From Bettongia penicillata ogilbyi (lineage: Eukaryota; Chordata; Mammalia; Diprotodontia; Potoroidae), in contig JAJHZJ010000082.1 in assembly GCA_023548195.1 (NCBI GenBank), positions 1,157,001-1,221,000 on the forward strand: a DNA stretch of 64,000 bases, given 5' to 3'. The notes under the pieces are model-generated. The model saw only the letters and a list, made by a program, of their open reading frames with translations. It did no database searches and was not told the origin of the DNA. Positions 1 through 11,880 of this stretch are shown here, piece by piece. The first letter of the stretch is position 1, and every line of letters begins with the position of its first letter. Both the position numbers and the translations under genes were made by a program.

Positions 1-609
1 ATCATCGGTATTTAAATTAATTAAGGCCTTTTTCACCCTTAACTGGAATACTTTTGATTGATTTGATTCAATCAAGTCACATTCTCATTTGGTTAAAGAA
101 GCGACCTTAGTATTTTATCCTTTATTTTTGGCGGGTTAGGGTAATTTAATTGTTTGGCTTAATCAACTATATCATTATACTTTTGTATTTGTATCCTCAA
201 GTCTTTCCACATTGTAAGCACTTAATAAATGGTTTCCCCTGTTCATTTATTCATGCAATTACTTAAACTCCGTGTGCCTCAGTTTCTCATCTTTAAAATG
301 GTCTTTAAGGTTTCTCTTAATTATAAGTCTAAAATCTTCTTGATGACCAAATGTCCCATGAAGTTATATTTTTGATTGTCTCTGGGCACTCTATAAAACC
401 AACTCTGTCAACCCATTTGTTTTGCTCTCCAAGGACATCTTGTGAACCATTTAACTTCTGTTTTCTGTTTTTGTTCATAGAGTAAGTGTTGAGCTTGATA
501 ATTCTTCTGACTTCATACCCACTGTTGGCCATTGAACAAGGATTTCACATTTAGGGTAGCAACAGCTGTGCTAATGTTTATAGATGGCCTTCTAAAAACT
601 GTGATTCTT
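1..609. other. intergenic, left edge
   Basis: AT-rich sequence without a supported gene. A short L2-type 3' end (transition to AATAAATGG around 195-235) and a MIR-like scrap with the phrase CCTCAGTTTCTCATC around 275-310 are visible. The rest looks unique. In human the DNA upstream of XPNPEP1 is the XPNPEP1-ADD3 interval; I saw no ADD3 exon. Confidence 0.5.
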
Positions 610-1590
610 TCCCCAATTGATAAATGGTCAAAGGATATGAACAGGCTGTTTTCAGAGGAAGAAATTAAAGCTCTCTATAGTCATATGAAAACTGCTCTAA
701 ATCACTATTGATTAGAGAGATGCAAATCAAAACAACTCTGAGGTATCACATCACACCTATCAGATTGGCTAACATGACAAAACAGGAAGATGACAAATGT
801 TGGAAAAGATGTGGGAGAGTTGGAACACTGTTGGTGGAGTTGTGAGTTGATCCAACCATTCTAGAGAGCAATTTGGAACTATGCCCAAAGGGCTACAAAA
901 ATGTGCATACCCTTTGATCCTGCAATATCACTTCTAGGATTGTATCCCAAAGAGATCATAAAAATGAGAAAATGTCCCAAATGTACAAAAATATTTACAG
1001 CATCTCTCTTCATGGTGGCAAAGAACTGGAAATTGAGGGGATGTGCCCATCAATTGGGGAATGGCTGTGTTATATGAATGTAGTAGAGTATTATTGTGCT
1101 ATAAGAAATGATGAACAGGAGGACTTTAGAGAGGCTGGAAAGACTTATATGAACTGATGCTGAGCGAAAGGAGCAGAAGCAGGATACCATTGTACACAGT
1201 ATCAGCCACAGTGTGCAAAGACTGTTTCTGGCAGGCCTAGCACTTCACAACAATGCAAGGACATAAAACACTCCTAAAGGACTCTTGAAGCAAAATGCCA
1301 TCCACATCCATAGAAACAACTTTGGAATCAGAATGTAGAATGAAGCAGAATATTTTCTCTTGTGTTATGTTTTGTTTTGGTTTTTTTCTCATGGTTTCTC
1401 TCATTCATTTTAATTCTTCTATACAACATGGCTAATGTGAAAGTGTGGTTAATAAAACGTGAAAATATGTGTAGAACCCATATAATACTGCATGCCATTT
1501 TGGGGAGGGAGGGAGAAAGGAGGGAGAGAAAATCTAAGACTTATGGAAGGGATTGTAAAAAACTGAAAACAAATACATTAATTAAAAAAA
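610..1590 (+). mobile_element. 5'-truncated L1 (ORF2 C-terminus plus 3'UTR)
   Basis: The sequence matches the end of L1 ORF2 and its 3'UTR: remnants of the conserved C-terminal region are readable through about 1150, followed by a G-rich polypurine stretch (about 1500-1530) and an A-rich tail. A decayed duplication flanks it: TAAAAACTGTGATTCTT at 593-609 and TAAAAACTGCGCTTCTA at 1591-1607 (3 mismatches in 17). That pattern fits target-primed insertion of a truncated copy. No intact reading frame remains. Confidence 0.8.
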
Positions 1591-1607
1591 TAAAAACTGC
1601 GCTTCTA

Positions 1608-2935
1608 CCCTCTGCCTTATTTTCTCCCAGTCTGTCACGATTACTTCAGAGATAGGATAGTGATTCATTGGATTGAGGGCCATTTTTGTACTTTTTTCTT
1701 CACTTTCAACGTCCAAAGAATTTATCACCAAGTGGCTGAGCTATAGAGATAAATGTTTTTGTTCTTAACTAGGCTGGTTCTTGGGAATCAGCCTTTTCAG
1801 GATGGTAGGATCTGCTGAAGTCTGACCTCTGGTAGCATAGCTTTTAAAAACCCAGAGTCACCTTGGTACCCCAGTGAGGCACTGGAGTAGGACTCTGTGT
1901 AGAGCATTGGTTGACATGCTAATATAAACAAAAAAAATCAATAGTCAGTAAAATTAAAACAACAGCAACCTTATTTTAAATTACCTTAGCAGCCAAAGAA
2001 GATGACTGTATTACATTATGCAATAACAAACTGTGAAACAAAGTAAACTTCAAATATGTAAGAAATTATCACAATAATATTTATATGGTACTTTATAAGT
2101 AGCAGGCACTGTAAAATGTTTGTTAAATTTCTTTCAAATTTCATTGAACTTAAGCTAGTTTTTGTCTGTTTACAATTAGAAGGAGTTAAAGGCAGGGAAA
2201 GTCCAAAGAAAAACATTTTGTAACAAGATCAAGGAAGAGAATGCATATCCTAACTTTTTGGCATTCTTCCTTATGTCATTTTAGTTTTGAAGTCAAAGGA
2301 CATGTAATACAACAGGAGTTGTGAGACTTATGACAAATTTGTTGGTATGCTTAGCATGTGATATCTGAAAAAAATTCATTGCTTAGTATCACAGAACCAC
2401 AGGATATCTGACCTCAGAAATCACTTAATGTATCCTTTTTTTTAATAGGTGAGGAAACTGATGACATATGAAGGAAAATTATTTATCTATGCTTATAGAA
2501 CTACTAATGACTAAGTTGGGGCCAGAACCCCACTCTCTCACTTCCTCTCCAATCCCCTTTCCCACACCCCAATACTTTACTTTTTTAAAAAAAGTTCTGA
2601 TCATTAAAAATTTCTTATATAATTTTAATTTCCAAATTTATACTTACTTCTTTCACTACTCAAGAAGCCACCTCCAATAATAAAGAATGATTTTTAAAAA
2701 GAGAACAAATCAGTTCAACAAAATTGACCAACACCTTGACTGAGACTGAAATATATACTGTATTCAAACCCATAATGCCTCACCTCTGCAAGGAAGGAAG
2801 TACGTTTTCCCATCTTTTCTCTGAGGTCAAGTTTACTCATCATAATTATATAACGTTCAGTTTCTTCTGCTTCTTTCCACTGACATTTGTTACCATCTTT
2901 ATGTTGTTTTCCTGATTTCATTTATTCCACTCTGC
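1608..2935. other. intergenic, mostly unique
   Basis: No gene recognised. A MIR-like fragment is visible around 2380-2560 (GGTGAGGAAACTGA motif near 2447 and a degenerate tail). Short open frames here have no coding character. Confidence 0.45.
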
Positions 2936-3340
2936 ATCAATCTTCCTAAGCTCTTCTGCATTCTTCATAAATCATAATTTCTTAGTAATAGTAATATTCC
3001 TGTATATTAATGAGCTGTAATTGGTTTGGCCATCCCTTAATTGATAGGTATTTATTTTGTTTCTAGTTCTTTGTTACTACCAAAACTACTACAATAAATA
3101 TTTTGATGCATGTAGGATCTTTCATGTTTTATTTTTTTAACTTCCTTGAGGTAGATACCTATCGTGGGATCTCTGGGTCAAAGAGTATGGGAATTTTTGT
3201 CCCTTATAAAAACCAACGTAATATTCCTTGTTCCCCTGAAACCCTTTTGGGGCAAAGTATTGTAAAAACACTTGATCTTTCAGGGAGTCCTTAATGAAAT
3301 CTTTCCCTTTTAACATTGAAACATGTCTCCAATGAAGTCT
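2936..3340 (-). mobile_element. old L1 3' fragment
   Basis: Read on the - strand this resembles the terminal part of marsupial L1 ORF2: on + it carries the degenerate phrases GGCCATCCCTTAATTGATAG and GGGATCTCTGGGTCAAAGAG, which correspond to the better preserved L1 copies elsewhere in the window. It is strongly diverged. Confidence 0.55.
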
Positions 3341-4645
3341 CAACCTAATGTTTTATCAGACTATGGAGATGACCTTGAAATCTATGGGCTGAACTGAAAC
3401 TTTATCAGGTCTTACCAAACTTGAAGGGCTTCAAGTATGGGCCTTCTGATAGACTTGTGTCTGTCATGTAAGGACTCAGCTAGCTAAGTAGGAATAGGCC
3501 TATTCATTGTAAGGCTGACCATGAGGTCAACACTAAAGATCATTCACTCAAATGTGGAGGAACTATGATCTTGTAAATATAGATGGAAACCAACATTGAT
3601 AAAAAAAAGTTTTAAAAAACCGAAGCATGGAAATTTCTGTGTTTTCAGACACTGTATGTTTTTTATTCATTTACACTTAGCTCATCAATATCCTGTTGCA
3701 CAAGAATGAGTTGATGTCCAAGAAATCTTCTGGGCCTCTTCATCTTTTATTTGAACCAGAAAACCTGACTTTGCCAAGAGTAAATGGAACTCAGACATAA
3801 AGAGGTCCGAGTTCAATTTTCACTGAACACAAAGTTTGAGTCAGTCCCTCACTGACTTTGCCAAATGCCTTCTCCTCCTCCTTAATTCATGGGACATATT
3901 TTTGGCAGAGCCTACAGTCCTGAAAGTTGGCTTCTCTTCTCTCGTTCCTTCCTTGGGTGTAACTTAACAAGCCCATCCTTTAGTTAACATTTCAAAAAAG
4001 CATCCACAGGAATTTTGCCAGGAGAGCATCAAGCCTGTAAGGGAGAATGTCATTACGGGGGTCTCTCCTCTATCGGTGATCATCATCGCACACTAGACAC
4101 ATTGAGAGGCCTGAAAAGAGTTAGAAAAAGAAATTAATAACTTTTGTAGCTGTAAAAATATGTGCTCTGGGACAATGGTTTCTGATTTCTTAAGCCCTTT
4201 TTTTGTATGTGTGCGTGAGGGGTGAATTCATTGTAAAGGACTTAACAGTCCTCACCAAATGATCAGTCACGTTGCCAGTTATTATCAGAGGAATGACAGA
4301 AGCGATGTCTTTGTTTTTATTGAAGTAATACATGACAAAGAAATGATTAGAGCTGTAGTTCCTGGCTCTAGGTTTCCAGCTTTAGCTAGACAAGCACAAG
4401 CCTACAAATAATTCACCTTTCTTGGACTCAGTTTCCTCACTGGTAAAAACAAGCTGCTCTATCTACTTTTTAGAGTTGTTCTGAGGCTGAAATAAAACAA
4501 CTAATTATGCAATAAGCATTTATTAGACATAAACTATATGTTAGGTGATGAAGATACAAAGATAAAAATGAAGGAGCACATATTCTATGGGGGGCTTGGA
4601 GAGTAGCAACACATACCATACATATATAATCCATTATTATATGCC
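3341..4645. other. intergenic, no gene seen
   Basis: Mostly unique sequence. Around 4500-4610 there is a common mammalian repeat tail (AATAAGCATTTATTAGACAT followed by a ...GATACAAAGATAAAAATGAA type segment). Nothing else is recognisable. Confidence 0.4.
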
Positions 4646-5036
4646 TGTGTCAACCTGAATTCAAAAGAAAATAGCCAATATATCAAAATGGAGGCCTTTA
4701 ATCACAGAAGGTAAATTGTAGTGCAGGGCCACACAACAAGTGCTGGGGATTCCCAAGGAGGGAGCTGGGAACAGGATTTATATGAGGTATTAAGACAGAA
4801 GGAATGGCCAAGCTGCATGGCGTAGGGGCTTAGGCAGAGAGGACGGGGCCAGGCTGCAGACTGGATGGGTTAGGGGATCTCGCAGTTTTTACAAGGTAAG
4901 ATGTTTTGCATAACAAGTAAAAGTAGATAGAGAAAGCTTGGGAATCTCTGAAGGGGAGAGTTTTGGAATTTTTACAAAATAGTCAGAGGCTGGTAGTGAT
5001 AGAATTTGGTCAGCCTCAAGGCTTTCAGGTGACACA
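4646..5036 (-). mobile_element. LTR-like element with inverted termini
   Basis: A 391-bp unit is bounded by imperfect inverted termini: TGTGTCAACCTGAA at 4646-4659 and TTTCAGGTGACACA at 5023-5036. The TG...CA ends and length fit a solo LTR of an endogenous retrovirus. On the - strand an ATTAAA-type signal lies near one end, suggesting - orientation. No target duplication is visible, so an unrelated repeat with inverted ends remains possible. Confidence 0.45.
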
Positions 5037-5985
5037 TTTTTTCAGACATAGCAACTCTTGACCAAAGTCTACTAAGATACAGATGGAATGTTATCTGCCT
5101 AGTGAAGGTTGTATTCACACTGATTAATCACAGATTCTTGAAATATGAAAATAATACCTGTACTTTGTATCTGATAGGTTTCAATTCAATAGGCATTAAC
5201 TTTATTTCCATTTTATTCTAAGGTTGGTTAAATTTTGATCCTCTCCCTCCAATGAACTTTCTTCTATAATTAAGAAAAGTGTTTAATTAAAGCCAACTGA
5301 CATCGTGAATATACCTCACACTGTATTTCATAGCCAGAGTCTCTACTATTTCTTTGAAGAGGAGGAATATGCTTTCATATTGGTTTTCCAGGACCAAGAT
5401 TGTTCTTAACAATTCAGCAGTTTGTTTACTTTTAGTATTATTTCCATTATTGTAGACTCTGACCTCTCGAATCTTCTTTGCCCTGCATTAGTTCATCTGT
5501 CTTCCTATCTTTCCGTGAATTCCTTATTTTGTGATTTCTTATGGCATAATAATATTGTTAGATTTGTATACCTTAATTTCAATAAGCATATATTAAGCAC
5601 TTCAATAAGGAACTAGGCTGGGTTCTAGGTCTGAGTCATACAATATATACAGACATAGTGACATAGATTTTAGTCTGAGGACAATTGCGGGGAGGGGAAT
5701 GTAAAGAAAAAACTTTCATTCTGAGGTGCATCTGTGCTGTCTTGGAGGAAGTCTTGGTTAAGAAGAGGACAGAAGAAAATGCGTTCGAGGTATGGGGGAT
5801 GAAATACCGAGTTCATTGAACAGCTAGCTGGTCAGTTTGACTAGAATGTAGCTGTCAGTGAGGTGGCTAGAGTGTTGGACTTGTTAAGATCTGTGCTTAA
5901 ATCCATCTGTAAAATGAGGGGTTTGGACTCATTGGTCCCTCAGGTCCTATCCAGCTCTAAATTTTCATGTTGAGTAGACAAAGGA
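5037..5985. other. intergenic, MIR scraps
   Basis: No gene recognised. A MIR/CORE-SINE scrap is visible around 5860-5965 (phrase ATCTGTAAAATGAGG near 5904 followed by CCAGCTCTAAATTTTCATG). Confidence 0.4.
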
Positions 5986-7060
5986 AAATAGTACAATATA
6001 AATTTGGAAAGATAAACTGGAACCAGATTGTGGAGGGCTTTCCATATGTATATATTTTTTTCTTTTTAGCCTGGAAGCAATAGGGAGTCACTGATGATTT
6101 CTGACCATGATATGGTAAGACCAATCTTGCTTTAGGAAGATTCTTTTGGCAGTTGTGTGTAGGATAAATTGGAGAGGAAGGGAGTAGCATAGAGGTGAGC
6201 TAGGAAGTTATTGCAATACTTCACAGCTCTATAAACCTCAGTTTGCCTCATCTGTAAAATGGGGATTCCTTCTGGCTCTATGATCTTTTGGTCCTTTTCA
6301 TCTCTGATTCTGTGCTGAGACCTTGTGTTGGAGTGGTAGTTGGGAATGGAGAGGGGAGGATGGAAGAAATGTGGAGGGAGGGTGAACAAGATTTAGCAAG
6401 TGATTGCATATGGGTGAGGGAGGGAGTGAAGAATCAACCATGACATCAAAGTGAGGAAATTGGGTTACTGGAAGCATGGTGTGGTACCTTTGAGCAAAAC
6501 TGACAAGTCAGGAGGAAGGAAGCATTTGGGGAACAGTAATTATGTTTTGTCTGGGGTCTGATGACTTTAAGATGCCTGGGGATATGCAAGTGTCTAGCAG
6601 GTGGCTGGTGACTTGGGTTTGGAATTCACTAGAGAGACTGGCACTAGATAGGTAGATTTGGAAATAATCAGCATGGAAATGATTACTGAATCCTTGAGAG
6701 CTGGTGAGATCATCTAGAGAGGAGTATAGAAAGAAGGTCCAGAACTGAGGGACACTCAGTGTTTTCAGGAGTGAGATGGATGATAATGCAGATACGTAAG
6801 AAGAAAATCAAGACAGGTAGTGTAAGAAAATTCATGGGAGGAGAGGGAGTACATAGGATGTGGAGACAAGCAACAGTGTGAAATGATAAAAAGAGGTTAA
6901 AAATGATGAAAATTGAGACAGTGCAATCAGATTTACAATGACTATATCCCTGGTGATCTGGGAGATAAATTTTAGCTGAGTGGTAGTATTGGAAGGCAAA
7001 TTTCAAGGTGAGAAGTAAGTGGCAGGTGATAAAGTGGAGACTGAGAATGTAATGGTATTC
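5986..7060 (-). mobile_element. L2 fragment (antisense)
   Basis: Polypurine-rich + strand text with the antisense hallmarks of LINE-2 ORF2 and its downstream part, such as CAGATTGTGGAGGGCTTTCC near 6024, AGCAATAGGGAGTCACTGAT near 6076 and AAGTTATTGCAATAC near 6204. A SINE-like segment interrupts it near 6225-6330. It is heavily decayed and non-coding. Confidence 0.6.
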
Positions 7061-7077
7061 CCTCCATCCCCAGAAGC

Positions 7078-7206
7078 CTAGGGGTTCTTAACTTGTTTTT
7101 AATGTGTCATGGATCCCTTTGTCTAATGAAGCTTATGTTTCTCAGAATAATGTTTTTAAATGCATAAAACATATAGGATTATTATGGATACCAATAGTAT
7201 TTTATA
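7078..7206. mobile_element. hAT-like DNA transposon, left part
   Basis: Left half of a short non-autonomous DNA transposon whose outer end AGGGGTTCTTAACTTG is the inverted complement of CAGGTTAAGAACACCT at the right part near 10038-10053. The two parts are separated by the half-L1 insertion. A related uninterrupted 5' portion lies near 36,685-36,830. Confidence 0.55.
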
Positions 7207-7218
7207 AAAATATTTTTA
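7207..7218. repeat. target-site duplication, left, of half-L1 copy 1
   Basis: AAAATATTTTTA here is repeated exactly at 10005-10016 on the other side of the element. Because the motif is A/T-only it is weaker evidence than the duplication of copy 3. Confidence 0.6.
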
Positions 7219-7462
7219 TTAAATTTATTTATTTAACTTTTTACATTCATTTTCACAAAATTTTGGGTTCCAAATTTTCTCCCCATTTGTCCCCTCCCCC
7301 CACCCCAATACACCGAGCATTCTAATTTTCCCTATCACCAATCTGCCCTCTCTTCTATCATCCCTCCCTTCTCTTTTGCCCTGACGGGCCAGATGACTTT
7401 CTATTCCCCATTACATGTATTTCTTATTTCCTAGTAGCAACAACAATACTTGACAGTTGTTC

Positions 7463-7726
7463 CTAAAACTTTGAGTTCCAAATTCTCCCCATCCCTCCCT
7501 CCCCACCCATTCCCTTTGGGAAGGCAGGCAATTCAATATAAGCCATATCTGTGTAGTTTTGCAAATGACTTTGATAGTAGTCATGTTGTGTAAGACTAAC
7601 TGTATTTCCCTCCATCCTATCCTGCCCCCCCATTGTTTCTATTCTCTCTTTTGATCCTGTCCCTCCCCAAGTGTTGACTTCAAATTGCTCCCTCCTCCCA
7701 TTGCCCTCCCTTCCATCATCCCCCAC
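7463..7726 (-). other. small open frame in half-L1 copy 1 3' region
   Basis: An 87-codon frame containing VSLTQHDYYQSHLQNYTDMA and FPKGMGGEGGMGR. Similar frames persist at the same relative place in the other two copies. It resembles no L1 ORF2 segment. It may be conserved simply because the copies are young and share ancestry, so it is not called a gene. Confidence 0.4.
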
Positions 7727-8017
7727 ACTCTGCTTATCTCCTTCCCCCCACTTTCCTGTATTGTAAGATAGGTTTTCATACCAAAATGAGTGTGCATTTT
7801 AGTCCTTCCTTTAGTCGAATGTGATGAGGGTAAACTTCATGTTTTTTTCTCAGCTCTCCTCTTTTTCCCTCCACTAAAAAGTCTCCTGCTTGCCTCTTGA
7901 ATGAAATATAATTTACCCCATTCCATTTCACCCTCTGTCCTCCCACTACATTTCTCTCTCACCATTTACCTTAATTTCTTTTAAGATATGGTCCCATCCT
8001 ATTCAATTCACTCTGTG

Positions 8018-8122
8018 CTCTCTGTCTCTGTATGTGCATGTATGTGTGTATGTGTGTGCACGCACGCATGTACATGTGTGTGTGTGCATGTGTGTGTGTG
8101 TATGTGTGTGTGTGTGTGTGTG
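8018..8122. repeat. TG microsatellite inside half-L1 copy 1
   Basis: A TG-rich tract interrupted by TATG and CACGCACG units, ending in a pure TG run followed by GTCTCACCAACTACCCAG. The same tract sits at the same relative position in the other two copies (32106-32146, 42515-42582). Confidence 0.9.
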
Positions 8123-8256
8123 GTCTCACCAACTACCCAGATACTGAAAAGTTTTAAGAGTTACAAATATTGTCTTTCCATGTAAGAATGTAAACAGTTC
8201 ACCTTTGGTAAGTGCCTTATGACTTCTCTTTGCTGTTTACTTTTTCATGCTTCTTC

Positions 8257-9354
8257 TCATTCTTGTGTTTGAAAGTCAAATTTTCTTTTCAGCTCTGGTC
8301 TTTTCATCAAGAATGCTTGAAAGTCCTCTGTTTCATTGAAAGACCATTTTTTCCCCTGAAGTATTATACTCAGTTTAGCTGGGTAGGTGATTCTTGGTTT
8401 GAGTCCTAGTTCCTTTGACTTCTGGAATATCCTATTCCACACCCTTCGATCCCTTAATGTAGAAGCTGCTAGATCTTGAGTTATCCTGATTGTATTTCCA
8501 CAATACTGAAATTGTTTCTTTCTAGCTGCTTGCAATATTTTCTCCTTGACCTGGGAATTCTGGAATTTGGCCACAATGTTCCTAGGAGTTTCTCTTTTTG
8601 GATCTCTCTCAGGCGGTGATCGATGGATTCCTTCAATACTTATTTTGCCCTCTGGTTGTAGAATCTCAGGGCAGTTTTCCTTGATAATTTCATGAAAGAT
8701 GATGTCTAGGCTCTTTTTTTGATCATGGCTTTCAGGTAGTCCCTTAATTTTTAAATTGTTTCTCCTGGATCTATTTTCCAGGTCAGTTGTTTTTCCAATG
8801 AGATATTTCATATTCTCTTCCATTTTTTCATTCTTTTGGTTTTGTTTTATGATTTCTTGGTTTCTCGTAAAGTCATTAGACTCCATCTGTTCCATTCTAA
8901 TCTTAAGAGAACTATTGTCTTCAGTGAGCTTTTGAACCTCTTTTTCCATTTGGCTAATTCTGCTTTTGAAAGCATTCTTCCTCATTGGCTTTTTGAACCT
9001 CTTTTGCCAATTGAGTGAGCCTACTTTTCAAGGTGTTATTTTCTTCAGCATTTTTTTGGGTCTCCTTTACCAAGGTATTGACCCATTTTTCATGCTTTTC
9101 TTGCATCTCTCTCATTTCTCTTCCCAGTTTTTCCTCCACCTGTCTAACTTGATTTTCAAAATCCTTTTTGAGCTCTTCCATGCCCTGAGCCCATTGGACA
9201 TCCACCTCAGATGTCTGGGATACAGAGGCCCCGGCCTCCACATCTTTCCCTGATGGTAAGATTGTTCCTCGTCATCAGAATTGAAAGGTGGGAACATCTG
9301 TCCCCGAAGAAAGTAGTTTTCTATGGTCTTATTTTTCTTCCCTTTTCTGGGCAT
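8257..9354 (-). pseudogene. L1-type ORF1 of half-L1 copy 1, frameshifted
   Basis: Encodes the L1 ORF1 RNA-binding chaperone type: an N-terminus MPRKGKKNKTIENYF, a long coiled coil (heptads such as LTQLAKEVQKANEE), an RRM-like core (NLKIKGLPESHD) and a C-terminal domain (ITQDLAASTLRDRR, then ending KRKFDFQTQE). Compared with the other two copies it has a frameshift near 9260 and a 2-nt loss near 8979-8981, so no single frame spans it. The segment 8985-8257 alone stays open for 242 codons. Known ORF1 proteins form trimers and bind L1 RNA; here function is lost. Confidence 0.85.
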
Positions 9355-10004
9355 TTTCCCAGCCAGTTTCTTGAGTTCTGAGATTCCTGTCAACCCCGCG
9401 TAGATCTGCCCAGCTAGTGCTTGGAGTCTGAGATTCAAATGGGCTTTCAGTGGTGGGAGTGGCTGCTATTCAGTGTGAGCTTAAGTTCTGGTGCTCAGGT
9501 GGGGGCAGGGCCGCCTCCCAGGCTCAGTTCCCTCAGGGGGTTTATGCAGAGACCTTTGGTAATGGCCCTGAGCTCCTGCCTGCTTGGGGAGTCCCGGGCT
9601 GCTGCTCCCTCCACTGCTGCCTCCCAAGGGGGCCCGAGTCACAGAGACATCCCGCTCCCCTCTCGGCCAGCCCAGAAGTCTCTGTCACTGACCTGTAGCA
9701 CCTGTGGGCGGAGGGACCTTTGCGGCCCGGCAGGAGATTCTGTCCCTGAAGCCTGCTTGGATCTGCTCCTCTGGGGCCGAGCAGCCAGAGCAGTGCAGAG
9801 CTGGGCTCCGCGTCGGAGCATGATGGACCCCTGGGGATGGCTTTCCAGGGCTCTCTGGAACAGAAATCTCTTCCACTGTGTTTCTGCGTGGCTTGCAGTG
9901 CTCTAGAATTTGTGGGGAGTTCTTTTTACAGAAAATTTCTGGGCTGTGGATCCGGAGCTAACATACGTGAGTCTTTCTACTCTGCCATCTTGGCTCCTCC
10001 CCTC

Positions 10005-10053
10005 AAAATATTTTTAAAAGCAAGTTCATGGACCCCAGGTTAAGAACACCTGC
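10005..10053. mobile_element. hAT-like DNA transposon, right part
   Basis: Right part of the element that begins near 7078. It starts with the second copy of the 12-bp target duplication and ends with the inverted terminus GGTTAAGAACACCTG. Confidence 0.5.
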
Positions 10054-11165
10054 CTGTTTTCAGAAGAGGAAGTTTTCAGAGGAGGAAATCTAAGCTATCA
10101 ATAAACCATATAAATGGTTTTACCATAATAAACCATAAAAATGCTCTACATCACTAATAATTAGAGAAATGCAAGTTAAAACAGCTCTGAAGTATCATGT
10201 TACACCCATTAATTGGCTAAGATGATTAAGGAAAAAGGAAAATGACAAATGCTGAATGGGACTGTGGGAAAACAGGTACCATAAAAGCAAACATATTAAC
10301 CAGTCAATTACTCAATTTTAGGAGAATGATAGACATTTGGGGGTGGTTGAGAGAGGGATGATGAAAGTGATACATTGATTTTAATGAGGTTCAAAGATAA
10401 CAAATGTCACATGTAAGAAATACAGGTTCTTCAAGTTTCTCCCCTAATGAAGCAATTTGGAACTATATGGTCAAGGCTATCAAACTGTGTATAAATCCTT
10501 TTATCAAGTAATACTACTCCTAGGTCTATACCCTAAAGAGACGAAAGAAAGAGCTAGGGACACTTATGTACAAAAATATTTATAACAGTTCTTTTTGTGG
10601 TGGCAAAGAAATGGAAGCTGAGGGCATGCCCATCAGCTGGGGTATGATTGAACAAGTTATGGCATAGGAATGGGATGGAATACTATCATCCTGTAAGAAA
10701 TGATGAAGGAGATGGTTTCAGAAAAATTGGGAAGATTAGTATGAACTAATGCAAAGTGAAGTGAGCAGAACCAGCAGAACAATGTACACAGTAACAGCAA
10801 TATTGTAAAGAAAATCAACTTTGAAAGTCTCTGATCACCACAATGACCCATCACAAATTCAGAGGATTTCATGATGAAACATGCTATCCACCTCCAGACA
10901 GAGAGCTGATGGACTGAGTACAAATTGCAGTATATTTTCTTTTCTTTCTTTCTCATTATTTCTGGACAGAGTTAATATGGGGATTAATTTAATATTTAGT
11001 AAGTGGTTTTAATATTTAATTTTTTAAATTTTCATTTATTAATTTAATTTTTTATTTTTAATATTTAATAAGTGGTTTTTTTTTTGCTTTCTCAATAAGT
11101 AGGGGAGGGGGATGAGAGACAGGAAGAATTCAGAATTGAAAATAAAATTGAATTAAAAAAACTGT
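10054..11165 (+). mobile_element. L1 3' fragment (ORF2 end plus 3'UTR), decayed
   Basis: Matches the terminal part of L1 ORF2 and the 3'UTR, with phrases such as GAGAAATGCAAGTTAAAAC, TTTTGTGGTGGCAAAGAA and GTGAGCAGAACCAGCAGAAC. An unrelated block at about 10270-10440 interrupts the alignment. The tail shows a local duplication: a motif TAATATTTARTAAGTGGTTTT occurs near 10989 and again near 11059. It ends in an A-rich tract near 11155. Confidence 0.7.
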
Positions 11166-11369
11166 ACACAGCTCCTGCTCAGGAGTTTGGCTGTGAAAGG
11201 GATTAGAGATATGAAACAGCTGAAGTTTTACAAAAATGAGTTGCGTTTTTGGTTTTGGGGAGGGGGAATGGGGAAACTTTTCATATGTTTATATAGTTCT
11301 GATACTTAAAAAGGCAGAGTTATATTTATAGGTGACAGGGAAGGGGCAAATAGACACTGAAGATTACTA

Positions 11370-11880
11370 TAAGACATACACAGCACACAGGAAAGCTGCT
11401 AGCACAGGTTCATTCTTGATCTGGTCAGACAGGAAAGACACCAAGATAGCTTCGAAGGGGTTAATAATCTTACTTTATTCTAGCCTAGTTTCTCAGAAGG
11501 ATTGCTGACAATGGGAGCACCAGCTCCTATGGCATTCCCTAATCACCCTGCTCACAGGGGGCCGGTGAGAAGGGAGGGGCAACCACCCCCACATCTCAAT
11601 GGTATCAACTGAGACAGGCACAGCTTGTGCATTTCCCTAAATCCCCTCAAGTCAATGGGGGCAAACACAGATTCCCCCCAAGCCTTGATGTGGACTGGTT
11701 AAGGCACACACAGCACTCCAGTTTGTGCATTCAACCGTAAAGATTCCCTATTCACTGACCAGTTCCCACCTACTTTACAGGACATCAGACAAAGAAGGCA
11801 TATTACTACCAATGGCCTTACAAGTCTACATCACCTCATCCCTATAGCTCACTGCTAAGTCTCAGTGGATGTTTACAACT
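11370..11880 (-). mobile_element. probable LTR fragment
   Basis: Shares the phrase CTAGCACAGGTTC and an adjacent (T)TCAACAATCTTC/TTAATAATCTTA-type segment with the better-defined LTR at 25742-26336, in the same orientation. The ends are not sharp, so the coordinates are approximate. No retroviral coding sequence is adjacent. Confidence 0.4.

Larger units (their letters stand above)
7219..10004 (-). mobile_element. half-L1 (HAL1-like) copy 1: ORF1-only retrotransposon
   Basis: A 2.79-kb element on the - strand. In transcript order it has a 5' end with CCAAGATGGC (complement of 9984-9993), a GC-rich leader of about 650 bases, an L1-type ORF1 (9354 to 8257), a 3' region of about 1.0 kb with a CA-rich tract and a polypurine tract, and an AAATAAATAAATTTAA-like tail. 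Between the ORF1 stop and the tail there is no endonuclease or reverse transcriptase sequence. It sits inside a hAT-like DNA element and is flanked by a 12-bp duplication. The structure is that of half-L1 elements, which depend on L1 ORF2 protein in trans. Confidence 0.85.

Noticed and set aside
7463..8256. Possible truncated ORF2 downstream of half-L1 ORF1.
   Set aside because: No endonuclease or reverse transcriptase motif could be found in any frame of the 3' region in any of the three copies.
9421..9906. 161-codon + strand frame.
   Set aside because: It lies antisense in the GC-rich leader of half-L1 copy 1 and has low-complexity composition; not conserved as a frame in the other copies.
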